64,000 nt of DNA from the NCBI RefSeq assembly GCF_000062885.1, contig NC_009142.1:2035584-2099583 (forward strand), given 5' to 3'. A program made the translations under genes and the position numbers. The stretch is from Saccharopolyspora erythraea NRRL 2338. Its GTDB lineage: Bacteria; Actinomycetota; Actinomycetes; Mycobacteriales; Pseudonocardiaceae. The notes below the pieces were generated by a model. It was not told the DNA's origin and did no database searches. It saw nothing but the letters and a program-made list of their open reading frames with translations. Shown here piece after piece: positions 25,842 to 34,831 of the stretch (position 1 is the stretch's first letter; each line of letters starts with the position of its first letter).

Positions 25842-26498
25842 GTGTCAACCGTGATCGTCAGTCCGGTCGTGCAGGAGATCCTGGACCTGATCGGCATCTT
25901 CGCCTTCGGGCTCTCGGGTGCGCTGCTCGCGGTGCGCAAGCGTTTCGACGCCGTCGGCATCGCCGTGCTCGCCGAGGTGACGGCGCTCGGCGGCGGAGTG
26001 CTGCGCGACGTCGTCATCGGCGCGGTCCCACCGGTCGCCTTCACCGACATGGGTTACTTCGTGACCCCGCTCGTGGCTGCCGCGCTGACGTACTTCTGGC
26101 ACCCGCGGCTGGCGCGCATCAACCGCTTCGTGCTGATCTTCGACGCCTTCGGGCTGGGCGTCTTCTGCGTGGCGGGGACGATCAAGGCGCTCAACTACGG
26201 CATGCACCCGCTGCCCGCCGCCGCGCTGGGCGTGATGACGGCGATCGGCGGCGGCGCGCTGCGCGACGTGCTCGCAGGCGAGGTCCCCGCCCTGCTGCAC
26301 CCGGAGAGCGAGATCTACGCGGTGCCCGCGCTGCTCGGCAGCGCCCTGGTCGCCGGCCTCGCCGCCCTGCACCTGCTCAACCCCGTCACCAGCGGCCTCG
26401 CGGCCCTGATCGCCGTGACCGTCCGCCTGCTCGCCCTGCGCTTCGGCTGGCGCGCCCCGCTGGCCCGGGGTGTCGGCAGCGGGGACGGGGAGGGCTGA
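25842..26498 (+). CDS. TRIC/YicG-type (UPF0126) membrane protein
   Basis: 218 aa, seven hydrophobic helices in two repeats. Each repeat has a Gly-rich motif: AVRKRFDAVGIAVLAEVTALGGGVLRDVVIG near residue 30 and ALGVMTAIGGGALRDVLAGEVP near 130. The pair of GGG-(V/A)-LRD elements defines the UPF0126 family. It includes bacterial TRIC cation channels and members proposed as glycine transporters. The start is a GTG; it is divergent from the glycosyltransferase. Confidence 0.9.
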   Translation: MSTVIVSPVVQEILDLIGIFAFGLSGALLAVRKRFDAVGIAVLAEVTALGGGVLRDVVIGAVPPVAFTDMGYFVTPLVAAALTYFWHPRLARINRFVLIFDAFGLGVFCVAGTIKALNYGMHPLPAAALGVMTAIGGGALRDVLAGEVPALLHPESEIYAVPALLGSALVAGLAALHLLNPVTSGLAALIAVTVRLLALRFGWRAPLARGVGSGDGEG

Positions 26499-26570
26499 AC
26501 GGGATCGGCCACGCATCCGCGCGCGGTCGCCGGCGAGTGTTGTCGGGGTTGGTGCGTACCGTGCGGCGCC

Positions 26571-26999
26571 ATGACTCGTGAGGGACCGTTCTGGGACGTG
26601 CTGGAGGGGAGGGCGGACCCTCCGCCCGCGGCGAAGACCCTCGGGTTCGAGCTCGTCGAGGCGAACCCGGAGGAGGGGACCATCGAGGTTTCCTTCACGG
26701 CCGGTGAACGCTTCCTCAACCCGGTCGGCGTGGTGCAGGGCGGGTTCCTGGCCGCGATGCTGGACGACACGCTCGGCCCGGCTCTGGTGGCCACCCTGGA
26801 GGCGGGTCGGTTCGCCCCGACCACCGACCTGCACGTGCAGTTCCTTGCCCCGGCTCGACCAGGCCGTCTCGTCGGACGGGGCCGGATCGTCCGGCGTGGC
26901 GGGCAGATCGCGTTCCTCGCGGGCGAGCTGGTCGACAACACCGGCACGGTCGTCGCGACCGCGACCGCAACAGCCCTCATCCGGCCGGCGCGGGCCTGA
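26571..26999 (+). CDS. PaaI-like hotdog thioesterase
   Basis: 142 aa single hotdog domain. The central GVVQGGFLAAMLDDTLGPAL near residue 50 contains the helix and Asp typical of PaaI/YdiI acyl-CoA thioesterases, preceded by RFLNPVG. The second half is TTDLHVQFLAPARPGRLVGRGRIVRRGGQIAFLAGELVDNTGTVVA. The likely activity is hydrolysis of acyl- or aryl-CoA esters; the natural substrate is unknown. It is 72 nt downstream of the TRIC-like gene. Confidence 0.9.
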   Translation: MTREGPFWDVLEGRADPPPAAKTLGFELVEANPEEGTIEVSFTAGERFLNPVGVVQGGFLAAMLDDTLGPALVATLEAGRFAPTTDLHVQFLAPARPGRLVGRGRIVRRGGQIAFLAGELVDNTGTVVATATATALIRPARA

Positions 27000-27138
27000 G
27001 AGCCCGTCGGCGGCCGCCCAGCCCTGATCGCGTTCCTGCTCCACCTCTCCGCGCGACGCGTCCCAGCCGCCTTCGACCCCAGGAGTCCTCCCGCCGACCG
27101 TCAAGCGATCCCGGCAGACTGCCTGTCCCGCCCGCCGC

Positions 27139-27597
27139 TCATCCCTGCCCGCGGGCGCGCAGGAAGGCCAGGGCCTGGTCGGCGTGGGCGGTCATCCGGA
27201 ACTCGCTGCGGATGACTTCCAGCACGGTGCGGTCCGTGCCTATGACGAAGGTGTGGCGCTTGACCGGCAGCGGTCCGAAGCGCCGCTTGACGCCGAACGC
27301 GCGTGCGACCTGGCCGTCGAAGTCCGACAGCAGGGGGAAGCCGAAGGAGTTGGCCTCGGCGAACCGGCGCTGCTTGGCGACCGGGTCGGTGCTCACGCCC
27401 ACCGGCGCGGCCCCGACCGCCGCGAACTCTGCGGACAGGTCCCGGAAGTGGCACGATTCCGCGGTGCAGCCCGGTGTCATGGCCGCGGGGTAGAAGAACA
27501 GCACCACCGGGCAGTCGGTCGCCAGTTCGGAGAGCTTGCGCTCGGCCCCGTGCTGGTCCGGCAGGACGAAGTCCTCGGCGGTGTCGCCTGGTCGCAT
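27139..27597 (-). CDS. bcp: Thiol peroxidase, BCP/PrxQ type
   Basis: 152 aa. The active site TPGCTAESCHFRD carries the peroxidatic Cys at about residue 45 and the resolving Cys five residues later in the same helix, the atypical 2-Cys PrxQ arrangement. The N-terminus is GDTAEDFVLPDQHG; the body has FPLLSDFDGQVARAFGV and TFVIGTDRTVL. It reduces hydroperoxides in the cytoplasm. The start is the ATG at 27597 with GGAG upstream; the longer frame covers antisense sequence of the neighbour. Confidence 0.92.
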   Translation of the reverse strand: MRPGDTAEDFVLPDQHGAERKLSELATDCPVVLFFYPAAMTPGCTAESCHFRDLSAEFAAVGAAPVGVSTDPVAKQRRFAEANSFGFPLLSDFDGQVARAFGVKRRFGPLPVKRHTFVIGTDRTVLEVIRSEFRMTAHADQALAFLRARGQG

Positions 27598-27705
27598 CGG
27601 TGTTCTCCATTCGCGGCGTTTGGCCGGATCGTATTCGGAATGCCCGTGTGGGTGATAGGAATCCCGGTTTGCGGCCTTCGGGGGAGGGTACGGAAGAGTC
27701 CGGAC

Positions 27706-27758
27706 GGGAGTCGGGAGCCGGGGGTCGGGGGGCCCTATGGGAGTCGGGGGTCGGGGGG
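27706..27758 (+). repeat. G-rich direct repeat with G-quadruplex pattern over a start codon
   Basis: Two copies of GGGAGTCGGG...GGGGTCGGGGGG, separated by CCCTAT. The first copy alone gives four G-runs of 3, 3, 5 and 6 with loops of 4, 4 and 2 (27706-27732), a canonical G4 motif on the sense strand. The ATG at 27737 falls between the copies. Confidence 0.7.
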
Positions 27759-28639
27759 AAGGCTCGTCGTTGCGGCGGCGGGTCGCCATCGGGTTGTGCC
27801 TGCCCGTCGGTGCCGCGGCGCTGGTGATGGGCTTGGCCGAAGTCAGGGCGGTGACGCGACCGCCGATACCGGACGTCGAGGTGACGACGCCGGAGGTGAC
27901 GCCCAAGGCGGCGCCGGAGGGACGCGCCGGGGCGGCGGTCCACGCCGTCGACGCCTGGGCGGCGGGCCGGGTCGACGGCCTGATGGAGGTGGCGGTGCTA
28001 GACCGGCGCACCGGTGAGTTCGCCAAGGGCGGCCGGGCGGACGCGCCGGTGTACTCGGCGTCGCTGGCGAAGCTGGTCGTGGCCATCGACGTGCTGGACC
28101 GGCGCCACGTGGTGCCGGTCGACGACCAGGCGCGGGCCTGGATCCGCCAGGCGCTCGGCCCGAGCGACGACAACGCCATGAACGCGCTGTGGGAACGCTT
28201 CGACGGTCCGGGCGCGGTTCGCCGGGTGGCCGAACGGCTCGACCTCACCGCGACGCGGCCACCGGACGACCTCGCCAGGTGGGGCGAGACGATCGTCTCC
28301 GCCGAGGACGTGGTGCGGGTGTTCGAGCACGTGCTCACCGACCTCCCGCCGGAGGACCGCGACTTCGTCATGGCGGCGCTGCGCGACGCCCCGGACGTCG
28401 CCGCCGGCGGGTTCGACCAGCACTACGGGCTCGAGGAGCTGCCGTCGGCGGAGGTGAAGTCCGCCTGGATGTGCTGCGTGCGGAACCAGACCAACATGCA
28501 CAGCGCGGGGGTGACCGACACATCGCGGCGCTACGTCGTCGCGCTGCTGTCGTCCCAGCCCGTCTCCGGGGGATACGACGGGGCCAAGCGCAGGATTTCG
28601 GAGGCGACGGATGTCCTGCGGGCGGGACTCGAGGAGTGA
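27737..28639 (+). CDS. Membrane-anchored serine hydrolase, class A beta-lactamase-like
   Basis: 300 aa. An N-terminal signal anchor (about residues 16-38) is followed by a Pro/Thr linker and a domain with SxxK (YSASLAKL, Ser near residue 107) and SDN-like SDDN (near 142). The third element of the family, KTG, is not evident; KSAW in AEVKSAWMCCV occupies that region. A paired Cys (CC) is unusual. The family includes beta-lactamases and transpeptidase-like enzymes; without KTG, beta-lactam hydrolysis cannot be assumed. The start codon lies within G-rich repeats and a normal ribosome site is not distinguishable. Confidence 0.8.
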   Translation: MGVGGRGEGSSLRRRVAIGLCLPVGAAALVMGLAEVRAVTRPPIPDVEVTTPEVTPKAAPEGRAGAAVHAVDAWAAGRVDGLMEVAVLDRRTGEFAKGGRADAPVYSASLAKLVVAIDVLDRRHVVPVDDQARAWIRQALGPSDDNAMNALWERFDGPGAVRRVAERLDLTATRPPDDLARWGETIVSAEDVVRVFEHVLTDLPPEDRDFVMAALRDAPDVAAGGFDQHYGLEELPSAEVKSAWMCCVRNQTNMHSAGVTDTSRRYVVALLSSQPVSGGYDGAKRRISEATDVLRAGLEE

Positions 28640-28647
28640 CCGGGACG

Positions 28648-28676
28648 TGGAGGCGCGACTCAGTCCAGCGCCTCCA
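28648..28676. terminator. Hairpin at convergent gene ends
   Basis: TGGAGGCGC / GCGCCTCCA with an 11-nt loop. It spans the stop codon of the minus-strand gene and lies 9 nt after the serine hydrolase. Confidence 0.65.
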
Positions 28677-29262
28677 GGAGCGGTCGCAGGGCGCTGAGTT
28701 CCACGGCGCCCGCGGGTTTGACCGGTGCCCGGGTGAGGATCAGCTTCGTCCGGCGCGTCGCGACGTCGTCGCCCATGACCGCCGCCAGGGTGCCGGCGAG
28801 CAGCTCCTCGGCCGCCTCCTCGCCGACCGCGGCGAGCATGGGGTGGAAGAAGTGCAGAACGGCGGTGTCGAGGTCGGGGTGGTGCTCCACCGCCACCCGC
28901 AGGCCCGTCAGCTCGATCTCGAGATCACCGCATCCGGTGGCAGGGGCGGGGGTCTGCTCGCCGAGGCCGGTGTACTCCCACACCGCGTCGCGCGCGGGCG
29001 CGGCGGCGAGCACCGTGGTCGCGATCCGCCGCGCCTGCGGTGTCGTGCCGGTGAGGCCGAAGGCGTGCGCCGACTCCAGTCCCGGCCGCAGCGAGAAGCG
29101 CAGGTCCGGGTGCAGCGTGCCGAGGCGGTCGCGCAGCGGTTCGACGAAGTCCTGGATGCGCAGGTCGCCGATGGCTTCGGCGATCGGGTCGCGGGTGCGC
29201 TCCCACCACCGCCAGAACGCCGCGATCGTCTCCGGGCCCGGCACGCGTTCGGCTTCGGACAT
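28660..29262 (-). CDS. Hypothetical protein
   Basis: 200 aa. The ATG at 29262 has GGTGGAG six bases upstream; GTG codons 5 residues earlier are alternatives. It is soluble and acidic, with no signal peptide. It opens PGPETIAAFWRWWERTRDPIAEAIG, then LHPDLRFSLRPGLESAHAFGLTGTTPQARRIATTVLAAAP, and near the end TRRTKLILTRAPVKPAGAVELSALRPLLEALD. This looks like a small conserved actinobacterial protein, but I do not recognise a family. It is the only gene on the minus strand between two plus-strand operons. Confidence 0.75.
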   Translation of the reverse strand: MSEAERVPGPETIAAFWRWWERTRDPIAEAIGDLRIQDFVEPLRDRLGTLHPDLRFSLRPGLESAHAFGLTGTTPQARRIATTVLAAAPARDAVWEYTGLGEQTPAPATGCGDLEIELTGLRVAVEHHPDLDTAVLHFFHPMLAAVGEEAAEELLAGTLAAVMGDDVATRRTKLILTRAPVKPAGAVELSALRPLLEALD

Positions 29263-29529
29263 ACCCAACTCCACCACACCTGGCCGCCGCCCGTGCCGGT
29301 GTTGAGAGTTTCCTTACCGCGGCAACGCCCGTTCGGGTGCTTGCGCGCACGTTCCTGTCCACTGTGGATGACCGACGAGCGGGCGGAACGCCGCCCGATC
29401 CGGATTCCGGGCGACCGGGTCCGAATCATGACAACCGGACAGGTTTCATCACGGCCGGGTAACGGTCCTTTGGCTTGACGGCTTGGAGATCCTAGCTTGA
29501 ACCGAGTGAGCCGAGTCACAGGAGTCCGG

Positions 29530-30849
29530 ATGGTCGTCCGGGCTCGCGTGCTCGCCGCGCTCGCGATGGCCGCGGTGCTCCTCGCCGGCGCGCTCACCGC
29601 CTGCACCGCACCGCGGGACGACCAGACGCTGACCTACTGGGCGAGCAACCAGGGCGCCAGCGCCGCGCAGGACCTGGAGATCCTGCGCCCAGAGCTGGAC
29701 AAGTTCACCGCGCGCACCGGTATCGAGGTCGACGTCGAGGTGATCGCCTGGTCCGACCTGCTCAACCGCATCCTCGGCGCCGCGACCTCCGGCGTGGGCC
29801 CGGACGTGGTCAACCTCGGCAACACCTGGTCGGCGTCCCTGCAGGCCACCGGTGCGTTCGTGACCTTCGACGACGAGGTGATGCGCCGCCTCGGCGGTCG
29901 CGACCGGTTCGTCGCCAGCAGCATGACGTCCACCGGGATGGCGGGCCGGGAACCGTCGTCGGTACCGCTCTACGGCCTGTCCTACGGGCTTTTCTACAAC
30001 AAGCGCCTCTTCGCCGAGGCCGGGATCACCACGCCGCCGCGCACCTGGGCGGAGTTCCTGGACGCTGCCCGCAGACTCACCGATCCGGCCCGCGACCGCC
30101 GCGGCCTGGTGCTCGCAGGGGCCAGCTACACCGAGAACGCGCACTTCGCGTTCATCTTCGGCAGGCAGCACGGAACGCACTTCATCGACGAACAGGGCCG
30201 GGCGACGTTCACCTCGCCGCCGGCCATCGACGCGGTGCAGCGCTACGTCGGGCTGATGAGCGAGCACGGCGTGGTCGAGGCCGACGACGCCGAGATCGGC
30301 ACCACCTCCGAGGCGGTCTCGGAGTTCACCAACGGCCGCGCCGCGATGCTGATCGCGCAGAACAGCGCCATCGCCGCGATGCGCTCCAACGGCATGCCCG
30401 ACGACGCCTACGGCGTGGCGCCGATGCCGGTTCCCGACCCGCTGCCGTCCGGAGGGCAGGCGGTGCGCAGCCACGTCGCGGGCAGCAACATCGCCGTGTT
30501 CGCCGACAGCCCCAAGCGGGAGCAGGCGTTGCGCCTGGTGGAGTTCCTGACCAGCGCCGAGGAGCAGCGCGTCCTCAACGGGGCCTACGGCACGCTGCCG
30601 GTGGTGCGGGACGCCTACGACGACCCCGCGTTCCGCAGCCCCACCAACGAGACCTTCGCCGGTGTGCTGGCGCGGAATTCCGAGCCGATGCCGATGATCC
30701 CCGCCGAGAGCCGGTTCGAGACGACGATCGGCGCCGCCATCCGCGACCTGTTCGCCAGGGCCGCCACCGGGCAGCCGGTGCGCCGCGAGGACGTGCGCGA
30801 GGCGCTGGCCGACGCCGAGCAGAAGATGAACGGCAGCGGGGGCGGGTGA
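29530..30849 (+). CDS. Sugar-binding lipoprotein (family 1), CUT1 importer
   Basis: 439 aa. The start is the ATG at 29530, six bases after AGGAG; the frame can be extended to a TTG at 29497. The lipoprotein signal ends LTAC (Cys24). The mature protein is a type 2 periplasmic-binding fold: LTYWASNQG, GIEVDVEVIAWSDLLNRILGAATSGVGPDVVNLGNTW, VPLYGLSYGLFYNKRLFAEAGI, NGRAAMLIAQNS and a late TLPVVRDAYDDPAF. It is likely the oligosaccharide receptor for the two permeases that follow. It begins the operon that ends in the GH5-like gene. Confidence 0.92.
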   Translation: MVVRARVLAALAMAAVLLAGALTACTAPRDDQTLTYWASNQGASAAQDLEILRPELDKFTARTGIEVDVEVIAWSDLLNRILGAATSGVGPDVVNLGNTWSASLQATGAFVTFDDEVMRRLGGRDRFVASSMTSTGMAGREPSSVPLYGLSYGLFYNKRLFAEAGITTPPRTWAEFLDAARRLTDPARDRRGLVLAGASYTENAHFAFIFGRQHGTHFIDEQGRATFTSPPAIDAVQRYVGLMSEHGVVEADDAEIGTTSEAVSEFTNGRAAMLIAQNSAIAAMRSNGMPDDAYGVAPMPVPDPLPSGGQAVRSHVAGSNIAVFADSPKREQALRLVEFLTSAEEQRVLNGAYGTLPVVRDAYDDPAFRSPTNETFAGVLARNSEPMPMIPAESRFETTIGAAIRDLFARAATGQPVRREDVREALADAEQKMNGSGGG

Positions 30850-31805
30850 TGGCGGCGGTCGAGCAGCGCGACATCGAGCGTCCTCAGTGGACGGGCCGGC
30901 GGAGGTGGACACCGAGCCGCCGCGCGGTGCCCTACCTGCTGCTGGCGCCCGCGATGTTCTTCGAGCTGCTGGTGCACGTCGTCCCGATGCTCGGCGGGCT
31001 GTGGATGAGTTTCCTCCAGCTCAACCAGTTCTTCCTCCGCCACTGGCTCACCGCGCCGTGGGCGGGTCTGGACAACTACCGCTTCGCGGTGGACTTCGAC
31101 AGCGCGGTCGGTGCCGAGCTGCTGCGCTCGTTCGCCACCACCGCGGCGTTCTCACTGATCACGGTCGCGTTGTCGTGGACGCTGGGGATGTTCGCCGCGA
31201 CGCTGTTGCAGCGCGCGTTCCCGGGCCGGACCCTGCTGCGCGCGTTGCTGCTGGTCCCGTACGCGCTGCCGGTCTACACCGCGGCGATGATCTGGAAGTT
31301 CATGCTCGACCGGGGCGACGGCGTGGTCAACGCCGCGCTGTCCGGCCTGGGCGTGGGAGGGGAGAGCTTCTGGCTGCTCGGTGACAACGCGTTCGCCAGC
31401 CTGGTGGTCACAGCCGTGTGGCGGTTGTGGCCGTTCGCGTTCCTCGCTCTGATGGCGGGGATGCAGTCGATCCCGTCCGAGGTCTACGACGCCGCCGCGG
31501 TCGACGGCGCCGGGATCGGGCAGCGCTTCACCTCGATCACGCTGCCGATGCTGCGCCCGGTCAGCCAGGTCCTGGTGCTGGTGCTGTTCCTGTGGACGTT
31601 CAACGACTTCAACGTGCCCTACATCCTGTTCGACCAGTCGGTGCCGTCGGCGGCGAACCTGGTGTCCATCCACGTCTACCAGAACTCGTTCCTGACCTGG
31701 AACTTCGGCCTCGGCTCGGCGATGTCGACGCTGCTGCTGCTGTTCCTGCTGGCCGTCACCGCGCTCTACCTGCTCGTGACGTCGAGGAGGGCCCGCCATG
31801 CGTGA
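30849..31805 (+). CDS. CUT1 sugar ABC permease (MalF type)
   Basis: 318 aa from an ATG overlapping the preceding stop (TGATG); the GTG one codon earlier is an alternative. It has six membrane helices and the EAA loop YDAAAVDGAGIGQRFTSITLPMLRPV near residue 215, which docks to the ATPase. No ATPase is encoded in this operon, so a shared MsmK/MsiK-type ATPase elsewhere is expected, as is usual for actinomycete sugar importers. Confidence 0.92.
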   Translation: MAAVEQRDIERPQWTGRRRWTPSRRAVPYLLLAPAMFFELLVHVVPMLGGLWMSFLQLNQFFLRHWLTAPWAGLDNYRFAVDFDSAVGAELLRSFATTAAFSLITVALSWTLGMFAATLLQRAFPGRTLLRALLLVPYALPVYTAAMIWKFMLDRGDGVVNAALSGLGVGGESFWLLGDNAFASLVVTAVWRLWPFAFLALMAGMQSIPSEVYDAAAVDGAGIGQRFTSITLPMLRPVSQVLVLVLFLWTFNDFNVPYILFDQSVPSAANLVSIHVYQNSFLTWNFGLGSAMSTLLLLFLLAVTALYLLVTSRRARHA

Positions 31806-32637
31806 GCCCACGTGGTTCCGGGTGCTGCGGGTGGCCGGACTGAGCGCGCTCGTGCTGTTCACCGTGCTGCCGCTGTACGTGATGGTCACCTCGGCGGTCA
31901 AACCGCTCGACGACGTGCAGGACACCTTCCAGTGGCTGCCGTCGGAGATCACCTTCCAGCCCTTCGTGGACATGTGGTCGACGGTGTCGCTGGCGGACTA
32001 CTTCGTCAACAGCGCGGTGGTGGCGCTGAGCGCGGCTTGCGCGTCGGTGCTCATCGCGGTCTTCGCCGCCTACGCCATCAGCCGGTACCGCTTCCGCGGC
32101 CGGGACCTGTTCCGCATCACGGTGCTGTCCACGCAGATGTTCCCCGGCATCCTGTTCCTGCTGCCGCTGTACCTGATCTACGCAACCATCGGGCAGGTGA
32201 CGGGGGTGATGTTGCAGGGCAGCCACGTCGGTCTGGTCATCACCTACCTGACGTTCTCGCTGCCGTTCTCGATCTGGATGCTGGTCGGCTACTTCGACTC
32301 GATCCCCGCCGACCTCGACGAGGCCGCGCTGATCGACGGCGCCGGTCCGCTCGGGACGCTGCTGCGGGTCGTGCTGCCCGCCGCCAAGCCGGGCATCGCC
32401 GCGGTCGGCATCTACGCCTTCATGACGGCGTGGGGCGAAACGCTGTTCGCCTCGATCATGACCACTTCCGACTCCCGCACGCTGGCGGTCGGGCTGCGCG
32501 AGTACTCCAACGAGTCCTCGGTGTACTGGAACGAGGTGATGGCGGCCTCGCTGGTCGTCAGCATCCCGGTCGTCGTCGGTTTCCTGCTGCTCCAGCGGTA
32601 CCTGGTCCAGGGCCTGACCGCCGGAGCCGTGAAGTGA
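31798..32637 (+). CDS. CUT1 sugar ABC permease (MalG type)
   Basis: 279 aa, six helices. The EAA loop is DLDEAALIDGAGPLGTLLRVVLPAAKPGI near residue 180. It overlaps the first permease by 8 nt and is followed after 11 nt by the glycosidase. The C-terminus ends in the usual QRYLVQGLTAGAVK. Confidence 0.92.
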   Translation: MREPTWFRVLRVAGLSALVLFTVLPLYVMVTSAVKPLDDVQDTFQWLPSEITFQPFVDMWSTVSLADYFVNSAVVALSAACASVLIAVFAAYAISRYRFRGRDLFRITVLSTQMFPGILFLLPLYLIYATIGQVTGVMLQGSHVGLVITYLTFSLPFSIWMLVGYFDSIPADLDEAALIDGAGPLGTLLRVVLPAAKPGIAAVGIYAFMTAWGETLFASIMTTSDSRTLAVGLREYSNESSVYWNEVMAASLVVSIPVVVGFLLLQRYLVQGLTAGAVK

Positions 32638-32648
32638 AGGGGCGTGCC

Positions 32649-34598
32649 ATGCGACGCAACTCCGCCAAGGTGCGGGTCGACGGCGAGCCCGCCGTCTGGC
32701 TGGGCGCCAACTTCTGGTCCCGCACCGGCGGGCCGCTGATGTGGCGCAACTACGACCCAGTGGTGGTGCGCTCCGAGCTGGAGGTGCTGGTCGAGAACGG
32801 CCTGCGCCAGACCCGCTCGTTCTTCTACTGGCCCGACTTCATGCCCGCACCCGATCGCATCGACGAGGAGAAGGCCGCGCACTTCGCCGACTTCCTCGAC
32901 GCCCACACCGAAACCGGCATGACGTCCATCCCGACGTTCATCGTCGGCCACATGTCCGGCGACAACTGGGACCCGGCGTGGCGCGGCGGCCGCGACCTCT
33001 ACGCCGACGTGTGGCTGGTGGCGCGGCAGGCGTGGTTCGTGGAGCGGATGAGCGAGCGCTTCGCCGAGCACCCCGCGGTGGCGGGGTGGCTGATCAGCAA
33101 CGAGATGCCCATCTACGGGCGGTTGCGCCACGAGCCGGTCGCGCCCGCCGAGCACGTGCTGAGCTGGGCGCAACTGATGGTGCAGGCCGTCCGCGCGGGC
33201 GGTGCGCGCCAGCCGGTGTCGCTCGGCGACGGTGCCTGGGGCATCGAGGTGACCGGCGTGGACAACGGGTTCTCGGTGCGCGACACCGGCGCGCTCGTCG
33301 ACTTCGTCGGGCCGCACGTCTACCGGATGGACAGCGACCCGGTGCGCCACCACCTCAACGCCGCGTTCGTCTGCGAACTGTCGGCGGTGGCGGGAAAGCC
33401 CGTGGTGCTGGAGGAGTTCGGGCTCTCCAGCGACCACGTCTCGGCGCAGAACGCGGGGCACTACTACCGGCAGACGCTGCACACGTCGCTGCTGGCCGGG
33501 GCGACCGGCTGGCTCGCGTGGAACAACACCGACTACGACGGCCTGGTGGCCCAGGAGCCCTACTCGCACCACCCGTTCGAGATGCACTTCGGCATCACCG
33601 ACCACACCGGGACGCCGAAGACCCCGCTGCTGGAGCTGGACTCCTTCGCCCGCACACTCGACGCGGTCGACTTCCCGCGGTGCTCCAGGACCGACACCGA
33701 CGTCGCGCTGCTGGTCAGCGAGTACCTCGAACACGGCTACCCGTACGCGCAGGCCGACGACCGGCCGCTCATCTTCACGACGCTGCGGCAGGGCTACGTC
33801 GCGGCGCGGGAGGCCGACCTGCCGGTCGGCTTCGTCCGGGAGCGCGACGGAGTCGAGGACTGCGCGCTGTACCTGCTGCCGTGCGTGAAGCAGATCCAGG
33901 GCCCGACCTGGCTCGCACTGCGCGAGCGCGTGGCGGCCGGGTCGGTGCTGTACCTGTCGTACTGCGCGGGCGAGGTCGAGCACCACAGGGGAGCGTGGCT
34001 GCCCTACCTGGACGAGACCTTCGGCGTCGAGAAGCAGCTCGCCTACGGGCTGGTGGACGCCGTCGAGGACGAGCACGTCGAGTTCACCTTCACCGAGGAC
34101 TTCGGCGGGATCGAGGCCGGTGAGGTGCTGCGGTTCCGGGTCGGCGGCAACCAGCACAGCCGCACCTTCCTCCCGGTGGTGCCGCACGGGGCGAAGGTCG
34201 TCGCGACAGACGCCCACGGCCGTCCCGCGCTGCTGCGCCACGCGACCGGTGACGGGCAGGCGGTGCTCTGCACCTATCCGCTGGAGCACTTCGCGGCGAG
34301 CAACGCGCGGGTCAATCCCGAGCCCACGTACCGGATCTACGCGGCGTTGGCCGCCGTCGCGGGGGTGCGGCGACCGGTCGTGGTGGACCGGCCGGATGTC
34401 CTCGCCGACGTCCTCGAGCACGAGGACGGTCGCCGCTTCGCGTGGCTGGTCGGGCAGAACGCCGAACCGGTCGCGGTGACACCGCACGTCGAAGGCTCGC
34501 TGCACGACCTGATCACCGGCGCCGAAGTGCCCGAGATCGAGCTGCTGCCCTACGGCGTGCGGGTGCTCGAACTGCGACCGTCCCCCGGGCGTCCCTGA
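32649..34598 (+). CDS. Cytoplasmic GH5-like glycoside hydrolase
   Basis: 649 aa. The ATG at 32649 has AAGGGG six bases upstream. There is no signal peptide. The TIM-barrel has WLISNEMPIYG (acid/base Glu after Asn, near residue 156) and KPVVLEEFGLSSDH (nucleophile Glu, near 258), the clan GH-A pattern. About 300 more residues form alpha/beta and beta domains (TDVALLVSEYLEHG, VLYLSYCAGEV) like the trimer and C domains of GH42/GH5 relatives. Preceded by a CUT1 importer, it probably cleaves imported beta-linked oligosaccharides such as manno- or cello-oligosaccharides. The substrate is inferred. The 3' end overlaps a small antisense gene. Confidence 0.85.
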   Translation: MRRNSAKVRVDGEPAVWLGANFWSRTGGPLMWRNYDPVVVRSELEVLVENGLRQTRSFFYWPDFMPAPDRIDEEKAAHFADFLDAHTETGMTSIPTFIVGHMSGDNWDPAWRGGRDLYADVWLVARQAWFVERMSERFAEHPAVAGWLISNEMPIYGRLRHEPVAPAEHVLSWAQLMVQAVRAGGARQPVSLGDGAWGIEVTGVDNGFSVRDTGALVDFVGPHVYRMDSDPVRHHLNAAFVCELSAVAGKPVVLEEFGLSSDHVSAQNAGHYYRQTLHTSLLAGATGWLAWNNTDYDGLVAQEPYSHHPFEMHFGITDHTGTPKTPLLELDSFARTLDAVDFPRCSRTDTDVALLVSEYLEHGYPYAQADDRPLIFTTLRQGYVAAREADLPVGFVRERDGVEDCALYLLPCVKQIQGPTWLALRERVAAGSVLYLSYCAGEVEHHRGAWLPYLDETFGVEKQLAYGLVDAVEDEHVEFTFTEDFGGIEAGEVLRFRVGGNQHSRTFLPVVPHGAKVVATDAHGRPALLRHATGDGQAVLCTYPLEHFAASNARVNPEPTYRIYAALAAVAGVRRPVVVDRPDVLADVLEHEDGRRFAWLVGQNAEPVAVTPHVEGSLHDLITGAEVPEIELLPYGVRVLELRPSPGRP

Positions 34599-34831
34599 AG
34601 GACGTCGTTGATCGCGGCCGGCGCCGAGATCATGCACGCCATGCAGGGCATACCCGCGGGGTACAGCGACCACTCGCAGTCCCGCGCGACCACGACCGCA
34701 CCGCAGTAGGCGGGCAGCTCGACCGGCACGCCGTCCAGGTCGTCAGGGATCGGAACCGCGTGGCAAACCCGATTGCGTTCCGGTGTGCCGGGATTCGCCA
34801 GCAGCCGGGCGAAGGCGATTCGACCGGTCAT
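34550..34831 (-). CDS. Small Cys-containing hypothetical protein
   Basis: 93 aa from the ATG at 34831, which overlaps the stop of the upstream small gene (ATGA). The N-terminus TGRIAFARLLANPGTPERNRVCHAVPIPDDL is followed by LPAYCGAVVVARDCEWSLYPAGMPCMACM. The C-x2-C motif and earlier Cys suggest metal binding. Similar small proteins occur beside XRE/DUF397 genes in actinomycetes. The last 49 nt are antisense to the end of the glycosidase gene. Function unknown. Confidence 0.6.
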   Translation of the reverse strand: MTGRIAFARLLANPGTPERNRVCHAVPIPDDLDGVPVELPAYCGAVVVARDCEWSLYPAGMPCMACMISAPAAINDVLQGRPGDGRSSSTRTP

